This document shows positions 1 to 6,256 of a stretch of 8,832 nt of DNA, one piece after another; position 1 is the stretch's first letter; every line of letters starts with the position of its first letter. The stretch is from Alphaproteobacteria bacterium. Lineage in GTDB: Bacteria > Pseudomonadota > Alphaproteobacteria > Geminicoccales > Geminicoccaceae. The DNA is taken from the NCBI GenBank assembly GCA_026982585.1, contig JALSGW010000385.1, forward strand, positions 1-8,832. Reading direction: 5' to 3'. The notes beneath the pieces are model-generated. The model did no database searches. It was not told the origin of the DNA and worked only from the letters and a program-made list of their open reading frames with translations. A program made the position numbers and the translations under genes.

Positions 1-2826
1 GTGCAGCTCACCGCATGGGCCCTGTTCCGCGATCTGCGCGACGGCCGGCGGGGTCTGTCGGAGATCGAGGCGCTGGTGCAGGAGCTCACCGTCCAGGCGT
101 TCCAGGCGCGCGCCCGCAATCTGGCCGCCTATCTGGGCGAGCTCGATCCCGAGGCGAACGGGGAGCGCCTTGCAGCACTGCTCGACGGCCTGCTCGGCGA
201 CGCCGATCCGAAGACCGCCCAGGAACGGCTGTCGCGGGTCTACTTCGGGTTCGTGTTCACCGCCCATCCCACCTTCGCGCTGGCGGAGCGGCTGCAGCGG
301 CTGCTGTGCACCCTGGCGGTGGACCGCGATCCCGAGGGCAAGCCGCTCGGCGCCGAGGCCCGGCGGGCCTTGCTCGAGGAGGCGGGCGCGCTGGTGCACG
401 GCCCGGATGCGGAGATCGACCTCGAACGGGAGCAGGCCCAGGCCCTTTTCGCCATCGGCCGGCTGCGGGCGGCCGTAAGGCGGCTTTATCGGATCGCCTG
501 GCGGATCTGCCGCGCCCGTTACGGCGCCCAGGCGCTGGCGCTCACGCCAAGGCTTGTGGGTATCGCGAGCTGGGTGGGCTACGACACCGACGGCCGGCGC
601 GACATCCCCTGGACGGAGACCTTCCACCGCCGCCTGCGGGCGCAGCTGGTGCAGCTCGAGGACTACCGGCGGCGGATTGCGAGCTTGCGCGAGCGCGCGG
701 AGGGACCGGAGGAGCTGGCATCGGTTCTGGGGCTGATCGAGGCCCGCCTCGCCCTCACCCTCAAGAGCCTCGGAGAGGTGGCGGCGGTGCTGGCCGAGGC
801 GCCCGGAGACGACAGCTGGCTGGACCGGCTCGCCGCCGCCGGCCGGGAGCTCGCCGAAAGCGCCGATGTGCGCCTTCGCCACCGAGACGAACTCGCCGCC
901 CTGTTGTCGCGGGCGCTCGCGCATGCCGCAAGTGAGCCCGTGTGCGAGGAGCTGTGGGTGCTGCGCGCGGAAGCGGCCCACTTCGGTCTCGCCGCCGCCC
1001 ACACCCACCTGCGCATCAACGCCGTCCAGCTGCACAACGCGATCCGGCACGTGATCGGAATGGAGCACCATCCGGAGGATCCCACCTGGCGGCTCACCTA
1101 TCGCGAGGCGGTGGCGGAGCGGATCGCCCGCATCGAACCGGTGGCGGTGAACCTGGGTTCGCTCGCCCACGAGGGCGCCACCGCACGCCGCGCGTTCATG
1201 CTCTGCGCCCAGCTTTTGCGCCACGTGGACGGAGGCGAGCCGATCCGCTTTCTGATCGCGGAGTGCGAAAGCGCCTTCACCCTCCTCGCCGCCCTCTATT
1301 TCGCGACCCTCTATGGGGTCTCCGACCGCATCGACATCTCGCCCCTGTTCGAGACCGAGGAGGGGCTCGAGCGGGGTGCGGAGATCGTGGACGAGGCCCT
1401 CTCCTATCCGGTGTTCCAGGACTATGTGCGCCGCCGCGGCCGGTTGTGCATCCAGACCGGCTTTTCCGACGCCGGCCGCGCCATGGGCCAGATCGCCGCC
1501 GCCGTCGCCATCGAACGCATCCGCATCGCCCTCGCCGAGGTGCTGCACCGCCACCGGCTCGAGGTGGAGCTCGTGATCTTCGACACCCACGGCGAAAGCC
1601 TGGGCCGCGGCGCCCATCCGGCGAGTTTCCGGGACCGGCTGCTCTACTACGACACGCCCCACAGCCGCCTTCGGTTCCAACAGGCGGGCATCCGCCAGTG
1701 CCAGGAGAGCAGCTTCCAGGGCGGGGACGGCTATCTGCCGTTCCTGCGGGAGGAAAGCGCACTCGCCGTCCTCACCCGGGTGCTGGAGCACCGGATCGGG
1801 CCCTCGTCGGAACCGGATGCGGAAGAGGATCCCTTCTACAGCGAACGGATCTATGTGGACGAGTTCTTCGCCGCGGTGCGCCAGTTCAACCGCAGGCTGA
1901 TGCACGATCCCGACTACGCCGTCTTTCTGGATGCCTTCGGCACCCACTGGCTGGGGCGCACCGGCTCGCGACCCCAGGCGCGCGAGCAGAACCGCCCCAG
2001 GGCGGCCCCGGCCCGGCATCAGGCGGTGCAGCTGCGCGCCATCCCCCACAACGCCATCCTCCACCAGCTGGGCGTCCTCGTGCACGTCATCGGAGGTGTG
2101 GGCGCCGCCATGGCCCGGGATCCGCAACGCTTCGATTCCCTCTACCGGCGCAGCGATCGCTTCCGCCGCCTGCTCTCCATGGTGGAACACGCCTTCAAGT
2201 TCACCGATCCCAGGGTCACCGCCGCCTATCTCGAACTCTTCGACCCAACGCGCTGGCTCGCGCTCGCCTCCGCCCGCGCCGATGGCGAGGTCCAGGCGGG
2301 CCTGCGTTCGATCGCCGACCATATGGAGCGCCAGGGGCTCTCCGAGCGGCTCCCGCGCATCTTCCGCTTCATCTGGCGCGACCATCTGGAGCTCGCCCGG
2401 GCGCTGCGGGACCATCGCCGCAGGACCCGCGATCTCGGCCAACAGCCCATCGCGGTGGATGCCGCCACCCGGGACAATCTCCACCTCCTGCACGTGCTGC
2501 GGCTGGCCCTGATCCAGCGCCTCATGCTGTATGCGGTGGCGGTGCCCGACTTCAGCGACCGCCACGCCCTCACCCGGGAGGAGGTGGTGGCGCGGCTGTT
2601 GCGGCTGGATGTGGAGGACACGCTGGATCTGCTCGCGCGCGTCTTTCCGCTCGAGGAGGACGGGCGGGACGAGCGGGACTACGGCGATCCGGCCAGCCAC
2701 AGCCTCGGCGCCCAGCCCTCCTACATCCACGAGCACGAACGGCTGTTCCGCCCGATCGCGCAGCTCTTCGGCCTGATCCGCCGCGTCGGCACCGCCGTCT
2801 GTCACCACATCGGCGCCTTCGGCTGA
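1..2826 (+). CDS. Divergent phosphoenolpyruvate carboxylase family protein (5' end probably cut by window edge)
   Basis: Classical PEPC adds bicarbonate to phosphoenolpyruvate to make oxaloacetate in the cytosol. Family landmarks are seen in the right order over 941 residues: TAHPT at 87-91 (His89, equivalent to the catalytic His), SWVGYDTDG at 190-198, PLFET at 448-452 (Glu451, metal-ligand position), GFSDAG at 487-492 (Asp490, metal-ligand position), LGRG at 534-537 (Arg536) and LRAIP at 678-682. Other positions are not canonical. HGRGG is replaced by DTHGES (528-533), the Lys of SDSxKD is Arg493, RAIPWxFxWTQxR reads RAIPHNAILHQLG, and the usual C-terminal NTG is GAFG. TAHPT lies about 50 residues nearer the N-terminus than in E. 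coli PEPC. The GTG at base 1 may therefore be an internal Val codon, with the true start upstream. Family membership is well supported; carboxylase activity is not assured. Confidence 0.85.
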   Translation: MQLTAWALFRDLRDGRRGLSEIEALVQELTVQAFQARARNLAAYLGELDPEANGERLAALLDGLLGDADPKTAQERLSRVYFGFVFTAHPTFALAERLQRLLCTLAVDRDPEGKPLGAEARRALLEEAGALVHGPDAEIDLEREQAQALFAIGRLRAAVRRLYRIAWRICRARYGAQALALTPRLVGIASWVGYDTDGRRDIPWTETFHRRLRAQLVQLEDYRRRIASLRERAEGPEELASVLGLIEARLALTLKSLGEVAAVLAEAPGDDSWLDRLAAAGRELAESADVRLRHRDELAALLSRALAHAASEPVCEELWVLRAEAAHFGLAAAHTHLRINAVQLHNAIRHVIGMEHHPEDPTWRLTYREAVAERIARIEPVAVNLGSLAHEGATARRAFMLCAQLLRHVDGGEPIRFLIAECESAFTLLAALYFATLYGVSDRIDISPLFETEEGLERGAEIVDEALSYPVFQDYVRRRGRLCIQTGFSDAGRAMGQIAAAVAIERIRIALAEVLHRHRLEVELVIFDTHGESLGRGAHPASFRDRLLYYDTPHSRLRFQQAGIRQCQESSFQGGDGYLPFLREESALAVLTRVLEHRIGPSSEPDAEEDPFYSERIYVDEFFAAVRQFNRRLMHDPDYAVFLDAFGTHWLGRTGSRPQAREQNRPRAAPARHQAVQLRAIPHNAILHQLGVLVHVIGGVGAAMARDPQRFDSLYRRSDRFRRLLSMVEHAFKFTDPRVTAAYLELFDPTRWLALASARADGEVQAGLRSIADHMERQGLSERLPRIFRFIWRDHLELARALRDHRRRTRDLGQQPIAVDAATRDNLHLLHVLRLALIQRLMLYAVAVPDFSDRHALTREEVVARLLRLDVEDTLDLLARVFPLEEDGRDERDYGDPASHSLGAQPSYIHEHERLFRPIAQLFGLIRRVGTAVCHHIGAFG

Positions 2827-2893
2827 GACTTCGGGTCCCCTGGCGCAGGACGGCGGCGGGCGCTATCAGCGGGAACGCGTTGGTGTGGCTTTT

Positions 2894-2897
2894 GGAG
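2894..2897 (+). promoter_or_regulatory. Ribosome binding site choosing the aminotransferase start
   Basis: GGAG lies 8 nt before the ATG at 2906. An in-frame GTG at 2885 lies upstream of this motif and has no ribosome binding site of its own, so the ATG is preferred. Confidence 0.6.
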
Positions 2898-2905
2898 ATC
2901 CGCCG

Positions 2906-4297
2906 ATGACCGCGCCCAACTCGCTCGCCGCCCGCGACATCGCCTATGTGCTCCATCCCTACACCGATCCCCGCCAGCACGAACAAACGGGGCCGCTCGT
3001 GATCACCTCCGGCCGGGGGGTGTGGGTGCGCGATGCGGAGGGCCGCGAGTACATCGAGGGGCTCGCCGGCCTGTGGTGCACCGCCCTCGGCTTCTCCGAG
3101 CCGCGCCTCGTCGAGGCGGCCCGCCGCCAGCTCGCCCGGCTGCCCTACACCCACGGTTTCGCCGGCCGCTCCAGCGAGCCGGTGATCGAGCTCGCCGAGC
3201 GGCTCGTGCGGATCGCCCCCGCCCCCCTCGCCAAGGTCTATTTCACCAACTCCGGCTCGGAGGCGATGGACGCCGCCATCCGGCTCGTCTGGTACTACAA
3301 CAACGCCCGCGGCCGGCCCGAGAAAAAGCGCATCATCGGCCGCAGACGCGGCTACCACGGGGTCACCATCGCGGCCGGCCATCTCACCGCGCTTGCCTAC
3401 ACCCGCGCCGGCTTCGACCTGCCGATGCGGCATCTGTTCTTCGAGCTCACCACCCCCTCCCTCTATCGGGACGGTCTGCCGGGCGAGGACGAGGAGGCCT
3501 TCGCCGACCGCCTCGCGGCCGAGTTCGAGGCCCTGGTGCGGGCCTTGGGGCCGGAGACGGTCGCCGCCTTCGTCGCCGAGCCGGTGATGGGCGCGGGCGG
3601 GGTGGTGGTGCCGCCGCGCAGCTACTTCGAGAAAATCCAGCCGCTGCTCGAGCGCTACGACATCCTCATGGTGGCCGACGAGGTCATCTGCGGCTTCGGC
3701 CGCACCGGCGCGATGTGGGGCTCGGAGACCTTCCGCATCCGGCCCGACATCCTCACCGTGGCCAAACAGCTGAGCTCCGGCTACCAGCCCATCGCCGCGG
3801 TGCTGATCAGCGAGGAGATCTACGCCACCATCGCCGACTATGCGCATCGGCTCGGCACCTTCGGCACCGGCTTCACCTACGGCGGCCATCCGGTGCCGGC
3901 GGCGGTGGCGCTCGAGACCCTGCGCATCTACGAGGAAGACCGGATCCTCGACCACGTGCGGAGCCTGGCGCCGCACTTCCAGGCCCGCCTCGCCCGGCTC
4001 GCCGACCATCCGCTCGTCGGCGAGGCCCGCGGCATCGGTCTCATCGGGGCGGTGGAGCTGGTGCGCGACAAACGCACCCGCGCGCAATTCGACCCCAAGC
4101 TCAAGGTCAACGCCCGGGTGACCGCCCACTGCCAGGCGCGCGGGCTGATCCTGCGGCCGCTCGTGATGGACACGGTGGGCATCTGTCCGCCGCTCGTGAT
4201 CGGCCGCGAGGAGCTCGACCTCCTCTTCGACCGGCTCGAGGCGGCCTTGGACGCCACCTTGGCGGATCTCGAGCGCGAGGGTCTTCGCTCGCCCTAA
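2906..4297 (+). CDS. Class-III PLP-dependent omega-aminotransferase
   Basis: This 463-residue enzyme should move an amino group from an omega-amino acid or amine to a keto acid such as pyruvate, using pyridoxal phosphate, in the cytosol. Seen in the sequence: GLAGLWC with Trp57, SGSEA at 116-120 (phosphate cup), GYHG with Tyr150 (stacks on PLP), VADEVICGFGRTG with Asp258, AKQLSSGY with the Schiff-base Lys287, GFTYGGHP, and Arg417 in LILRP, the position of the switching arginine that binds substrate carboxylates. Length and motif spacing closely match characterised amine:pyruvate transaminases such as the Chromobacterium violaceum enzyme. Substrate (beta-alanine, taurine, putrescine or another amine) cannot be read from the motifs. 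It starts 79 bp after the PEPC-like gene on the same strand, so co-transcription is possible. It converges on leuA with a 16-bp gap. Confidence 0.9.
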   Translation: MTAPNSLAARDIAYVLHPYTDPRQHEQTGPLVITSGRGVWVRDAEGREYIEGLAGLWCTALGFSEPRLVEAARRQLARLPYTHGFAGRSSEPVIELAERLVRIAPAPLAKVYFTNSGSEAMDAAIRLVWYYNNARGRPEKKRIIGRRRGYHGVTIAAGHLTALAYTRAGFDLPMRHLFFELTTPSLYRDGLPGEDEEAFADRLAAEFEALVRALGPETVAAFVAEPVMGAGGVVVPPRSYFEKIQPLLERYDILMVADEVICGFGRTGAMWGSETFRIRPDILTVAKQLSSGYQPIAAVLISEEIYATIADYAHRLGTFGTGFTYGGHPVPAAVALETLRIYEEDRILDHVRSLAPHFQARLARLADHPLVGEARGIGLIGAVELVRDKRTRAQFDPKLKVNARVTAHCQARGLILRPLVMDTVGICPPLVIGREELDLLFDRLEAALDATLADLEREGLRSP

Positions 4298-4313
4298 AAG
4301 GGCGGCCCCGCGC

Positions 4314-5870
4314 TCACGCCGACAGCGCCGCCGGCGCCCGTTTGCCGCGCTTGACCAGGAGCTTGTTGAGGGCGGCGAGATAGGCGCGGGCCGCGGCCAC
4401 GATGGTGTCGGTGTCCGAGCCCTGGCCGTGCACGCTGCGGCCCTGTTCCTCCAGGCGCACCGACACCACCGCCTGGGCGTCGGTGCCCTCGGTGACGGCG
4501 TGGATCTGGAACAGCGGCAGGCTGGCCTCGTGCGGCACGATCGTGCGGATCGCCCGGAAGGTGGCGTCCACCGGCCCGTCGCCCGAGGCCTCCGCCTCCC
4601 GCCGCACGCCGTCCACCTCGAGCACCATGCGCGCGGTGGGCTTGACCTCGGTGCCGCACTCCACCTTCAGGCTGACGAGCCGCACCCGCTGCTCGTGGGC
4701 GTGGATTTCGTCGTCGACCAGGGCGATGATATCGTCGTCGTAGATCTCCTTCTTCTTGTCGGCGAGATCCTTGAAGCGGCGGAAGGCCTCGTTGAGGGCG
4801 TTGTCGCCGAGGCGGTAGCCGAGCTCCTCGAGCTTCTTGCGGAAGGCGTGGCGCCCCGAGTGCTTGCCGAGCACCAGGCTCGACTTCACCAGCCCCACGT
4901 CCTCCGGGCGCATGATCTCGTAGGTCTGGGCGTGCTTGAGCACCCCGTCCTGGTGGATGCCGCTCTCATGCGCGAAGGCGTTGGCGCCCACGATCGCCTT
5001 GTTGGGCTGCACGGCGAAGCCGGTGATCGCCGACACCAGCCTTGAGGCGCGCATGATCTGGGTGGTGTCGATGCCGGTGCGGTAGGGCAAAAGGTCGGCG
5101 CGGGTGCGGATCGCCATCACGATTTCCTCGAGCGCCGCGTTGCCCGCCCGCTCGCCGATGCCGTTGACGGTACACTCGACCTGCCGCGCCCCGGCCTGCA
5201 CCGCCCTGAGCGAGTTGGCCACGGCGAGGCCGAGGTCGTTGTGGCAGTGGACGGATACCACCGCCTTGTCGATGTTGGGCACCCGGTCGAGGATGTAGCG
5301 GATGAGGTCCGCGAACTCCTCGGGATAGGCGTAGCCCACCGTGTCGGGGATGTTCACGGTGGTGGCGCCGGCGCGAATCGCGGTCTCGATGCAGCGGCAG
5401 AGGAAGTCGCGGTCGCTGCGCGAGGCGTCCTCGCCGGACCACTCCACGTCGTCGGTCCACGAGCGCGCCCGCCGCACGCTCTTTTCCACCCACGCCAGCA
5501 CCTCCTCCGGCTCCATCTGGAGCTTGTACTTCATGTGCAGCGGCGAGGTGGCGATGAAGGTGTGGATGCGCTTTCGCTCCGCGGGCTTGAGGGCCTCGCC
5601 GGCGCGGTCGATGTCGCCGTAGGCGGCGCGGGCGAGACCGCAGACCACGCTGCGCTTGACCCGCCGCGCGATCTCCTGCACGGCGCGGAAGTCCCCCTCG
5701 GAGGCGATCGGAAAGCCGGCCTCGATGACGTCGACGCCGAGCCGCTCCAACGCCTCGGCGATCTGGATCTTCTCCTCGATGGTCATGGAGGCGCCGGGCG
5801 ACTGTTCGCCGTCGCGCAGGGTGGTGTCGAAGATGATGACCTTCTCGCGTGCGACGGTGCTCTCGGTCAT
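4314..5870 (-). CDS. leuA: 2-isopropylmalate synthase
   Basis: Catalyses the first committed step of leucine biosynthesis: condensation of acetyl-CoA with 2-ketoisovalerate to 2-isopropylmalate. The 518-residue protein is full length for the bacterial short-type LeuA. Its HMGL-like TIM barrel opens with FDTTLRDGEQSPG (14-26, metal ligand Asp15, catalytic Arg19). It continues with VHCHNDLG (207-214, metal ligands His208 and His210), NGIGERAGN (236-244), and the linker-region motifs HESGIHQDG (301-309) and LGKHSGRHAF (334-343). The C-terminal leucine-binding regulatory domain spans about 395-505, with ASGDGPVDATFRAI and GQGSDTDTI. This domain implies feedback inhibition by leucine. The ATG at 5870 is preceded by AGGAG 11 nt upstream. 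The 5' leader carries a leucine-rich leader peptide and hairpins, indicating a second, gene-level control by leucine. No other leucine-pathway gene is visible in the window. Confidence 0.97.
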   Translation of the reverse strand: MTESTVAREKVIIFDTTLRDGEQSPGASMTIEEKIQIAEALERLGVDVIEAGFPIASEGDFRAVQEIARRVKRSVVCGLARAAYGDIDRAGEALKPAERKRIHTFIATSPLHMKYKLQMEPEEVLAWVEKSVRRARSWTDDVEWSGEDASRSDRDFLCRCIETAIRAGATTVNIPDTVGYAYPEEFADLIRYILDRVPNIDKAVVSVHCHNDLGLAVANSLRAVQAGARQVECTVNGIGERAGNAALEEIVMAIRTRADLLPYRTGIDTTQIMRASRLVSAITGFAVQPNKAIVGANAFAHESGIHQDGVLKHAQTYEIMRPEDVGLVKSSLVLGKHSGRHAFRKKLEELGYRLGDNALNEAFRRFKDLADKKKEIYDDDIIALVDDEIHAHEQRVRLVSLKVECGTEVKPTARMVLEVDGVRREAEASGDGPVDATFRAIRTIVPHEASLPLFQIHAVTEGTDAQAVVSVRLEEQGRSVHGQGSDTDTIVAAARAYLAALNKLLVKRGKRAPAALSA

Positions 5871-5878
5871 GGTGGTGT

Positions 5879-5886
5879 GGGCTCCT
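5879..5886 (-). promoter_or_regulatory. leuA Shine-Dalgarno region, complementary to the leader Leu codons
   Basis: In the minus-strand RNA this reads AGGAGCCC, followed after 8 nt by the leuA ATG. AGGAG (5886 to 5882) is the ribosome binding site, 11 nt from the start. The whole octamer is the exact complement of GGGCTCCT at 5987-5994, which is codons 24-26 of the proposed leader peptide. Pairing of the two would hide the ribosome binding site. Seeing the complementarity is direct; its regulatory use is inferred. Confidence 0.5.
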
Positions 5887-5940
5887 CAGCCGTTCGGTGA
5901 ACCGGTGTGCTGGTGATGGGATGCCGCGCGATGGCCTTCA

Positions 5941-5974
5941 GCCCTGAGCGCGCCGCGGCGAGCGGGCTCAGGGC
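5941..5974 (-). promoter_or_regulatory. 9-bp hairpin spanning the leader peptide stop codon
   Basis: GCCCTGAGC (5974 to 5966 in the RNA) pairs perfectly with GCTCAGGGC (5949 to 5941) across a 16-nt loop that itself contains the palindrome CGCCGCGGCG. The TGA stop of the leader peptide sits inside the 5' arm, so a ribosome at the stop would block the stem. The 3' arm is followed by TGAAGGCC rather than a run of T, so a classical intrinsic terminator is unlikely. A role as an alternative structure in attenuation is more plausible. Confidence 0.5.
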
Positions 5975-6063
5975 CGGCTAAGTCGAAGGAGCCCGAGACG
6001 TGCACGAGACCGCACCGGGCGCGCCCCGCGCGCGCCCGCCGGCACCTTCCGCGCTCTCCCCAT
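5968..6063 (-). CDS. Putative leucine-rich leader peptide for leuA attenuation
   Basis: A 31-codon frame starting at ATG 6063 ends 97 nt before the leuA start. Its C-terminus reads RLGLLRLSRP, with Leu at codons 23, 25, 26 and 28 (CTC, CTC, CTT, CTT) just before the stop. None is CTG, one of the common Leu codons in the surrounding genes. Leader peptides of amino-acid operons typically carry such clusters of the regulating amino acid so that ribosomes stall when its tRNA is uncharged. The rest is Arg/Gly/Ala-rich and has no enzymatic meaning. The start is uncertain: ATG 6063 has only a weak ribosome binding site, whereas GTG at 6045 has GGGGAGA about 9 nt upstream and would give 25 residues. 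The position directly before leuA, the stop codon within a hairpin, and the complementarity of codons 24-26 to the leuA ribosome binding site support the call. A chance Leu cluster remains possible. Confidence 0.6.
   Translation of the reverse strand: MGRARKVPAGARGARPVRSRARLGLLRLSRP
6016..6038 (-). promoter_or_regulatory. GC hairpin within the leader coding region
   Basis: CGGGCGCGC and GCGCGCCCG form a perfect 9-bp stem with a 5-nt loop, about 20 nt upstream of the first leader Leu codon. It could act as a polymerase pause hairpin that lets the first ribosome catch up, as in other attenuators. In a sequence this GC-rich such stems also arise by chance. Confidence 0.3.
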
Positions 6064-6118
6064 GGATCTCACGCGATCATCCACCTCAGATCCACCCGCG
6101 GCGGCCTCGCACAGCTCC

Positions 6119-6147
6119 CATATTCCCCGCCCGCACGCGTTTGTAAA
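6119..6147 (-). promoter_or_regulatory. Candidate leuA promoter
   Basis: On the minus strand, TTTACA (6147 to 6142, 5 of 6 matches to the sigma-70 -35 box) is followed after exactly 17 nt by AATATG (6124 to 6119, 3 of 6 matches to the -10 box). It lies in the most AT-rich part of the gap. Transcription would begin near 6112, about 50 nt before the leader peptide ATG. The -10 match is weak. Confidence 0.35.
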
Positions 6148-6195
6148 GGGACAAGGCGCACGCCACCCACAGAGACCGCAGCACCCCTGCCAACC

Positions 6196-6224
6196 TTGCC
6201 AGCCATTTGCGCGCCGGATATCGT
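6196..6224 (+). promoter_or_regulatory. Candidate promoter for the transglutaminase-like gene
   Basis: TTGCCA (6196-6201, 5 of 6 matches) and TATCGT (6219-6224, 4 of 6 matches) are separated by exactly 17 nt. Transcription would begin near 6231 and give a leader of about 26 nt containing the ribosome binding site. The call comes from sequence match alone. Confidence 0.4.
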
Positions 6225-6241
6225 CGATCTCAATCCTCAGT

Positions 6242-6247
6242 GGAGGG
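6242..6247 (+). promoter_or_regulatory. Ribosome binding site choosing the start of the transglutaminase-like gene
   Basis: GGAGGG directly abuts the in-frame ATG at 6248, which is too close for initiation there. It lies 9 nt before the next in-frame ATG at 6257, which is therefore chosen. Confidence 0.6.
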
Positions 6248-6256
6248 ATGCCGGCG

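Larger units (their letters stand above)
5871..6256. other. Divergent control region between leuA and the transglutaminase-like gene
   Basis: This 386-bp gap holds the whole control apparatus of both flanking genes, described in separate entries: the leuA ribosome binding site, a stop-codon hairpin, a leucine-rich leader peptide, a second hairpin, and candidate promoters pointing in both directions. The stretch at about 6120-6150 is visibly richer in A and T than its surroundings. No tRNA, insertion sequence or CRISPR repeat is visible here. Confidence 0.7.

Noticed and set aside
2827..2905. Gap between the PEPC-like gene and the aminotransferase
   Set aside because: It was examined for a promoter or terminator. 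Only the GGAG ribosome binding site is convincing.
942..2909. Plus-strand frame (655 codons) overlapping the PEPC-like gene in another frame
   Set aside because: It is an Arg/Pro/Gly-rich low-complexity translation with no motifs. The overlapping frame carries ordered PEPC motifs.
2570..4129. Long minus-strand frame (519 codons) opposite the aminotransferase
   Set aside because: It mirrors a gene with clear class-III aminotransferase motifs. It is low-complexity, rich in His, Arg, Gly and Asp, and has no recognisable motif. This is a typical antisense artefact of high-GC codon usage.
4290..4304. Small hairpin CGCCCT-AAA-AGGGCG between the aminotransferase and leuA
   Set aside because: The stem is only 6 bp, it overlaps the aminotransferase stop codon, and neither side has a T run, so it is too weak to call a terminator.
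4428..5045. Plus-strand frames opposite leuA, including this one and 5241-5900
   Set aside because: They lie antisense to an unmistakable, full-length LeuA and show no domain features.
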